The notes under the pieces were generated by a model. It did not search any database. It was not told where the DNA came from and saw nothing but the letters and a program-made list of their open reading frames with translations. DNA of 38,390 nucleotides, taken from NCBI GenBank assembly GCA_019113175.1, contig DXHY01000083.1, positions 1-38,390 on the forward strand, read 5' to 3'. This DNA is from Candidatus Eisenbergiella stercoravium. Its GTDB lineage: Bacteria; Bacillota; Clostridia; Lachnospirales; Lachnospiraceae. A program made the position numbers and the translations under genes. Below, one piece after another: positions 34,530-38,390 of the stretch; the stretch's first letter is position 1; every line of letters begins with the position of its first letter.

Positions 34530-36275
34530 TTACTCTGCCAGTCTTGTTGTCTGGCCGGCTTCATAGGCTGCCAGTCTCTCATCGATGATTTCCTGATATC
34601 CGGCATCCAGATATTCCTGAGCCCTCTGGTCATACAGAGAGTCAAACTCGTCCGGATCGCACATGGTCAGCTCATCACGATACTGGGTATACAGAGAGCT
34701 GAGAGTATCTCTGTATTCGCTTTCCGATTCAATTGCGGTGGAGAACTGGCAGTCCACGATCGCCATTCCCTGATCAGCCAGTTCTACACGATCATTATAG
34801 AACTGAATGATCTGTTCCACCAGCTCATCTCTCTGAGGAAGATCCATCGGGAAGCTGCTGCTGATATCTACCTCCGGGTCCCCTGTAATTCTTGCGTTCG
34901 TAACCACGGAAACATAGTCGCCGTTGTAGTTATAGCCCTGCTGGTATTCGCCGCTGTAATCGCCAACGCTCACTTCATTGCCATTCTCATCTACAGTGTA
35001 GTTCTCACCTTCAACGCCCCACTGCAGAGTATGAAGCACATCCTCCTGGCTCATCCACTCCAGATACATCCAGGCTGCTTTGATCTCATCCTCGGAAGCG
35101 CTGGAAGAGAAGCCCACGATAACGCCAAACGGGTTATTCGCACGATAAGCCGGAGTTTCTCCATAGGAGGCTGCCAGACCTGCTGCCGCGGGAACAACCG
35201 CAAGCTTTGCATCCGGGTTCTGCTCATAGAAGGAAGTCAGCCAGTCCATGCTGGCGGAAATATATCCACCATAGGCGTACTGTCCGCCATTTACAAAATT
35301 GGCCTTCTCTGTCTCAGTATCTGTAACATAATACTCAGGGTTCGTGATGCCAAGATTGTATTCTTCGTTCTTCGCCTTCAGCAGCTTCTTGTTGGGCTCC
35401 CATCCAAGGGATACAATGTTGTAATCGCCATACATTGCCCACTCCTGCTCGTCCTGAGGAAGGGTTCTGAAGCTGTGGTTCTGATCAGAGCCAAGGCCGG
35501 TCAGCATGCTGCCTCCGCCGGGATGCTCGCAGATACCTGCATCCATAATCTTCTGCATGGCATCCAGATATTCCTCACGGGTAGTGGGAACATGGTCATA
35601 TCCAACCTGCTCCAGCCAGTCCATACGAACAAAGGTCTGCCAGGTATATGCCGTCTCATAATAGGTGCTTTCGCCCATTACAAAATAGGTATCTCCATTG
35701 ATGGTGGTATAATCCAGCTGTCCCTGATCTACCATTCTGTTATAATAGGTAGGAGCAACGGACGCAAACTCGTTCATATCGATGGTGGTCAGATAACCGT
35801 CATTCGCCCACTGTGCCAGCTTGGGATAATCAAACTCCGTCAGCATGGTAGGAAGCGTTCCTGCGGATGCGAGCAGCGCATAGTCCGTCATAACATCGTT
35901 ACGGGTGATCGGAACGAATTCTACGGTAACATTCCACTGATCGCCGAAGTTTTCCTGAATCCACTGGGTCCAGTAATTGTTCACCACATCCGGAACACCT
36001 TCCACGCCTCTGTCGTAAACAGGAACCTGAAGGGTTACATTCTCCGCAAACGGCTCCCAGCTGTCCATACCTGCTCCCGCTTCCGCGGATGCCGTTTCTC
36101 CTGAAGCATCCGTCTCTGCTGCAGTACTTTCTGCCACTTCTGAAGCAGCTGCACTTTCTGTTGTTGATGCAGCGCTCTCTGTCGTATTGCTGCTTCCGCA
36201 GCCGGCAAGCGTTCCCATGGCCATTATCGCAGCTGACGCTACGGCAATCGCCCTGTGAAGCGTTTTCCTCTTCAT
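34530..36275 (-). CDS. Orphan extracellular solute-binding lipoprotein (LplA-like)
   Basis: A 581-residue binding protein of the large family-1/LplA type that serves polysaccharide or oligosaccharide importers. Lipoprotein signal with lipobox TLAGC (Cys26), then a Ser/Thr/Ala/Glu-rich linker (about 28-70) like that of the first lipoprotein in the window, then the binding fold (NVTLQVPVYDRGVEGVPDVVN..., 'WNVTVEFVPITRNDVMTDYALLASAGTLPTM', 'SQEDVLHTLQWGVEGENY'). It is monocistronic: AAGGAGG seven nt before the ATG and a strong terminator right after it. No permease genes are adjacent in the window, so its transporter must be elsewhere. A cre-like palindrome lies about 40 bp upstream of the start. 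Confidence 0.92.
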   Translation of the reverse strand: MKRKTLHRAIAVASAAIMAMGTLAGCGSSNTTESAASTTESAAASEVAESTAAETDASGETASAEAGAGMDSWEPFAENVTLQVPVYDRGVEGVPDVVNNYWTQWIQENFGDQWNVTVEFVPITRNDVMTDYALLASAGTLPTMLTEFDYPKLAQWANDGYLTTIDMNEFASVAPTYYNRMVDQGQLDYTTINGDTYFVMGESTYYETAYTWQTFVRMDWLEQVGYDHVPTTREEYLDAMQKIMDAGICEHPGGGSMLTGLGSDQNHSFRTLPQDEQEWAMYGDYNIVSLGWEPNKKLLKAKNEEYNLGITNPEYYVTDTETEKANFVNGGQYAYGGYISASMDWLTSFYEQNPDAKLAVVPAAAGLAASYGETPAYRANNPFGVIVGFSSSASEDEIKAAWMYLEWMSQEDVLHTLQWGVEGENYTVDENGNEVSVGDYSGEYQQGYNYNGDYVSVVTNARITGDPEVDISSSFPMDLPQRDELVEQIIQFYNDRVELADQGMAIVDCQFSTAIESESEYRDTLSSLYTQYRDELTMCDPDEFDSLYDQRAQEYLDAGYQEIIDERLAAYEAGQTTRLAE

Positions 36276-36313
36276 AATTATACCTCCTTCGTCATTTTGA
36301 CTTTACCAGTAGA

Positions 36314-36327
36314 TGTAAACATTTACA
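36314..36327. promoter_or_regulatory. cre-like / LacI-family operator candidate
   Basis: TGTAAACATTTACA, a 6-2-6 dyad that matches the catabolite-response consensus TGWAANCGNTNWCA except at one central base. It lies 39 bp upstream of the binding-protein start, just downstream of a TATGAT/GATAAT-type -10 sequence on the minus strand, a position suited to repression by CcpA or a LacI-family regulator. Confidence 0.5.
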
Positions 36328-36595
36328 TTATCATACATGTTACAGTTCTGTTCCATTCATTTTCTCATCATTTCTATGCAAAAATGACCTTTTATTCTTT
36401 TTTCAGCTTTTTCATCCCATTTTTTATGGTTTAATTATATAATTTTAACTTTTTACGATAGTTATAATATACAAATTCACCATAATATTTCATTGTTTTT
36501 CCATCTATTTTCCATTTTCACACTTCTTTGTGCATCTTTGCCATTCATATTTTCGTATACGGGATTTATTTTATAAATTCCGTCATTTCTCCATA

Positions 36596-36622
36596 TTGAC
36601 TTATTTTCATAATCTCTATAAA
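36596..36622 (+). promoter_or_regulatory. Candidate promoter of the symporter gene
   Basis: TTGACT (36596-36601) and TATAAA (36617-36622) with a 15-nt spacer, shorter than ideal. It lies 55 bp upstream of the start codon at 36677. Confidence 0.4.
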
Positions 36623-36630
36623 CTGGAAAC

Positions 36631-36648
36631 GGACGGCGCATGCCGTCC
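36631..36648 (+). promoter_or_regulatory. Leader hairpin upstream of the symporter gene
   Basis: GGACGGC (36631-36637) and GCCGTCC (36642-36648) form a perfect 7-bp stem with a GCAT loop in the expected 5' leader, about 10 nt after the candidate -10. No T-tract follows. It may protect the mRNA 5' end or act in post-transcriptional control; it matches no riboswitch I recognise. Confidence 0.5.
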
Positions 36649-36676
36649 AAAATTGTCGCAAGGGGGAATACTTCCA

Positions 36677-38050
36677 ATGGAAAAAAGAGAAAGCTTTTCA
36701 TCCCGGCTGGGCTTCATCCTGATTTCAGCCGGCTGCGCCATCGGACTTGGAAATGTATGGCGTTTTCCCTATATCACGGGAAAATACGGAGGTGCGGCCT
36801 TCGTGGTTATCTATCTGATTTCGCTCGTCATTCTTGGCCTTCCCATCATGGTCATGGAATTTTCCGTGGGCCGTGCCAGCCGCAGATCAGCGGCAAGAAG
36901 CTTCCATGTACTGGAACCGAAAAACACGAAATGGCATCTGCTTTCCTATCCTGCCATGGCAGGCAACTATCTGCTCATGATGTTCTACACCACGGTCGCC
37001 GGCTGGATGCTGGCCTATATTGTAAAAATGCTCCGGGGAGAATTCACCGGACTGACGCCGGATGAGGTTGGCGGTGTCTTTAATGAGATGCTGGCGCAGC
37101 CCGGCCCCATGACGTTCTGGATGGTTGTTGTTGTTCTTGTCTGCTTCGGTATCTGCGGCATGGGCCTGCAGAACGGCGTGGAACGGATCACCAAGGTCAT
37201 GATGGTCGCGCTGTTTTTTATCCTTATTCTGTTGTGCATACGCAGTGTCACTCTGCCGGGCGCGGGAGAAGGCATCCGCTTCTATCTCGTTCCCGACTTT
37301 GGCAAGATCGAGGAATACGGCTGGTTCGAGGTGGTATACGCCGCCATGGGACAATCCTTCTTCACCCTGAGCCTCGGTATCGGCGCCATGGCAATCTTCG
37401 GAAGCTACATTTCCAGAGACCATGCCCTCACCGGAGAATCCGTCCGCATCTGCTGCCTGGATACCACGGTAGCCCTGCTGTCCGGCCTGGTGATCTTCCC
37501 CGCCTGCTTTGCCTTCAATGTCAATCCCGGCGAAGGTCCCGGACTGGTATTTGTCACCCTGCCCAACATCTTCAACCAGATGGCCGGGGGACGGATTTTC
37601 GGCGCGCTCTTCTTCCTGTTCATGAGCTTTGCCGCCCTGTCCACCGTCATCGCGGTATTTGAAAATATCATCAGCTTCGGCATCGATCTGTTCGGCTGGA
37701 CGAGAACAAAATCCACTCTGGTCAACCTGGTCCTGATCCTGATTCTTTCCCTTCCCTGTGTCTTCGGCTTCAACGTGCTGAGCGGCTTTGCTCCGCTGGG
37801 AGAAGGTACCACAATCCAGGATCTGGAAGACTTTATCGTTTCCAACAACCTGCTTCCTCTGGGCAGCGTAGGATATCTGCTCTTCTGCACAAGCCGCTAT
37901 GGCTGGGGCTGGAAAAACTTCATCCAGGAGGCAGATGCCGGAAAAGGGCTGAAATTCCCCAAATGGGCGCGCTGGTATGTCACCTATATTCTGCCTCTGA
38001 TCGTCCTGTTCATTCTGGTCATGAGCTATATCCAGAAGTTTGGCGCATAA
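36677..38050 (+). CDS. Sodium:neurotransmitter symporter (SNF) family transporter
   Basis: A 457-residue LeuT-fold secondary transporter that imports an amino acid or related amine with Na+. The N-terminal GFILISAGCAIGLGNVWRFPY with KYGGAAF is the family's TM1 substrate and sodium site; later GQSFFTLSLGIGAM (TM6 region) and the SFAALSTVIAVFE segment (TM8) are also conserved. About 11-12 transmembrane helices span the protein. The ATG at 36677 is preferred over the ORF start at 36530 because AAGGGGGA lies about 9 nt upstream and the family's N-terminus starts there. Monocistronic, followed by a strong terminator. Substrate is not readable from sequence. Confidence 0.95.
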   Translation: MEKRESFSSRLGFILISAGCAIGLGNVWRFPYITGKYGGAAFVVIYLISLVILGLPIMVMEFSVGRASRRSAARSFHVLEPKNTKWHLLSYPAMAGNYLLMMFYTTVAGWMLAYIVKMLRGEFTGLTPDEVGGVFNEMLAQPGPMTFWMVVVVLVCFGICGMGLQNGVERITKVMMVALFFILILLCIRSVTLPGAGEGIRFYLVPDFGKIEEYGWFEVVYAAMGQSFFTLSLGIGAMAIFGSYISRDHALTGESVRICCLDTTVALLSGLVIFPACFAFNVNPGEGPGLVFVTLPNIFNQMAGGRIFGALFFLFMSFAALSTVIAVFENIISFGIDLFGWTRTKSTLVNLVLILILSLPCVFGFNVLSGFAPLGEGTTIQDLEDFIVSNNLLPLGSVGYLLFCTSRYGWGWKNFIQEADAGKGLKFPKWARWYVTYILPLIVLFILVMSYIQKFGA

Positions 38051-38102
38051 GCACACAGGCTTTGAAATTTTTCGACCGTATTTTTTTAATATTTTCAAAT
38101 CA

Positions 38103-38148
38103 AATGCCGCAGAATCTTATTTTCCGGGATTCTGCGGCATTAATGTTT
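38103..38148 (+). terminator. Rho-independent terminator of the symporter gene
   Basis: AATGCCGCAGAATC (38103-38116) and GATTCTGCGGCATT (38128-38141) form a perfect 14-bp stem with an 11-nt loop, followed by a T-rich run (AATGTTTTTA), about 50 bp after the stop at 38050. Confidence 0.9.
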
Positions 38149-38195
38149 TTATAAGGAAAATCAGAAAATCAGGACACAGAAAGTTCACAATTTTA

Positions 38196-38222
38196 TTAGC
38201 ACTCACCTCTTGACAGTGCTAA
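38196..38222. promoter_or_regulatory. CIRCE operator (HrcA binding site)
   Basis: TTAGCACTC (38196-38204), nine spacer bases, CAGTGCTAA (38214-38222). It matches the CIRCE consensus TTAGCACTC-N9-GAGTGCTAA at 17 of 18 positions. It overlaps the -35 box of the following promoter, as expected for HrcA heat-shock repression. Confidence 0.93.
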
Positions 38223-38238
38223 TAATAGGTGTTATATT
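38210..38238 (+). promoter_or_regulatory. Sigma-A promoter of the Hsp20 gene
   Basis: Perfect TTGACA (38210-38215), 17-nt spacer, TATATT (38233-38238), with the -35 inside the CIRCE element. The transcript would start near 38245, giving a leader of about 120 nt before the ATG at 38366. Confidence 0.85.
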
Positions 38239-38257
38239 ACAGCTAGAACAAAGGAAA

Positions 38258-38303
38258 GGGGTACAGAAAAGAGGAAACCGAAAAGGTTCCGAAAATCCGT
38301 ACC
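38258..38303 (+). promoter_or_regulatory. Structured 5' leader of the Hsp20 gene
   Basis: Within the leader, GGTAC (38260-38264) can pair with GTACC (38299-38303), enclosing a hairpin GGAAACC (38273-38279)/GGTTCC (38285-38290). An RNA thermometer is conceivable for an hsp20 leader, but I find no clear segment that would pair with the ribosome site (AAGGAGAG, 38351-38358). Confidence 0.35.
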
Positions 38304-38365
38304 GGAGCCGGAGTTCCAGAAAAAAACAAATAACAACGGATTTATATAAAAAGGAGAGATGACTT

Positions 38366-38390
38366 ATGTTACTGCCCAGCATTTTTGGAG
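38366..38390 (+). CDS. Hsp20/alpha-crystallin small heat-shock protein (5' fragment)
   Basis: Only eight codons are inside the window: MLLPSIFG, the usual beginning of clostridial Hsp20 proteins (which continue ...ENLFDD). AAGGAGAG lies seven nt before the ATG. The identification rests on this short peptide plus the CIRCE operator and heat-shock promoter upstream, which suit a small chaperone holding unfolded proteins. Confidence 0.7.

Larger units (their letters stand above)
36276..36676. other. AT-rich divergent control region
   Basis: About 400 bp between the divergent binding-protein and symporter genes. It holds the binding-protein ribosome site (36283-36289), a cre-like dyad (36314-36327), a candidate symporter promoter (36596-36622) and a 7-bp hairpin (36631-36648). 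The middle (36340-36590) is very AT-rich with no recognisable gene or RNA. Confidence 0.6.

Noticed and set aside
34383-36104. 573-residue plus-strand ORF
   Set aside because: Antisense to the solute-binding lipoprotein and runs through its terminator.
36887-38098. 403-residue minus-strand ORF
   Set aside because: Antisense to the SNF symporter, which has strong family motifs; composition is shadow-like.

Overview
The window looks like a chromosome segment of a low-to-mid-GC Clostridia species, most likely a Lachnospiraceae-type gut anaerobe. This is inferred from the gene repertoire: YesM/YesN two-component systems beside sugar ABC importers, lipoproteins with Thr/Glu/Ala linkers, AGGAGG-type ribosome sites, TTG starts, and a CIRCE operator before an Hsp20 gene. 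No rRNA, tRNA, CRISPR array, integrase or phage structural gene was seen.

Layout. 1-1.9 kb: two cell-surface lipoproteins. 2.1-8.5 kb, minus strand: a four-gene jetABCD-type Wadjet locus (DUF2397, DUF2398, SMC-like ATPase, DUF2399 Toprim nuclease). Its SMC gene is much too short and lacks the C-terminal half of the ATPase. 8.9-11.3 kb: two near-identical Rpn-family PD-(D/E)XK nuclease genes, each with the same promoter, flanking a small zinc-ribbon gene. 11.6-16.1 kb: an AraC/GyrI-type regulator with a heterodimeric ABC exporter. 16.1-19.9 kb, minus strand: a large primase-helicase-PLD-like protein of the TOTE conflict-system type, a frameshifted companion ORF and a 31-residue upstream ORF. 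Together 2-20 kb resembles a defence/accessory island.

20-29.5 kb, plus strand: a membrane diguanylate cyclase, then a histidine kinase/response regulator pair controlling an adjacent CUT1-type sugar importer (binding lipoprotein and two permeases, no ATPase), then a DUF885 metallopeptidase-like protein. 29.5-34.3 kb, minus strand: an operon of a membrane-anchored Mrr-like nuclease, a LolD/MacB-type ATPase, a 1,011-residue FtsX-type permease with a long heptad coil, and a MarR regulator. 34.5-36.3 kb: an orphan solute-binding lipoprotein with a strong terminator and a cre-like operator. 36.7-38.05 kb: a sodium:neurotransmitter-symporter family transporter with a terminator. The window ends in a CIRCE-controlled promoter and the first codons of an Hsp20 gene.

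Most notable: the damaged Wadjet locus (apparent jetC-jetD deletion/frameshift junction), the TOTE-type primase-helicase with its broken companion gene, the rpn duplication that carries its promoter, and the Mrr-like nuclease inside an ABC-exporter operon. Family names are from motif recognition and memory, not database searches.
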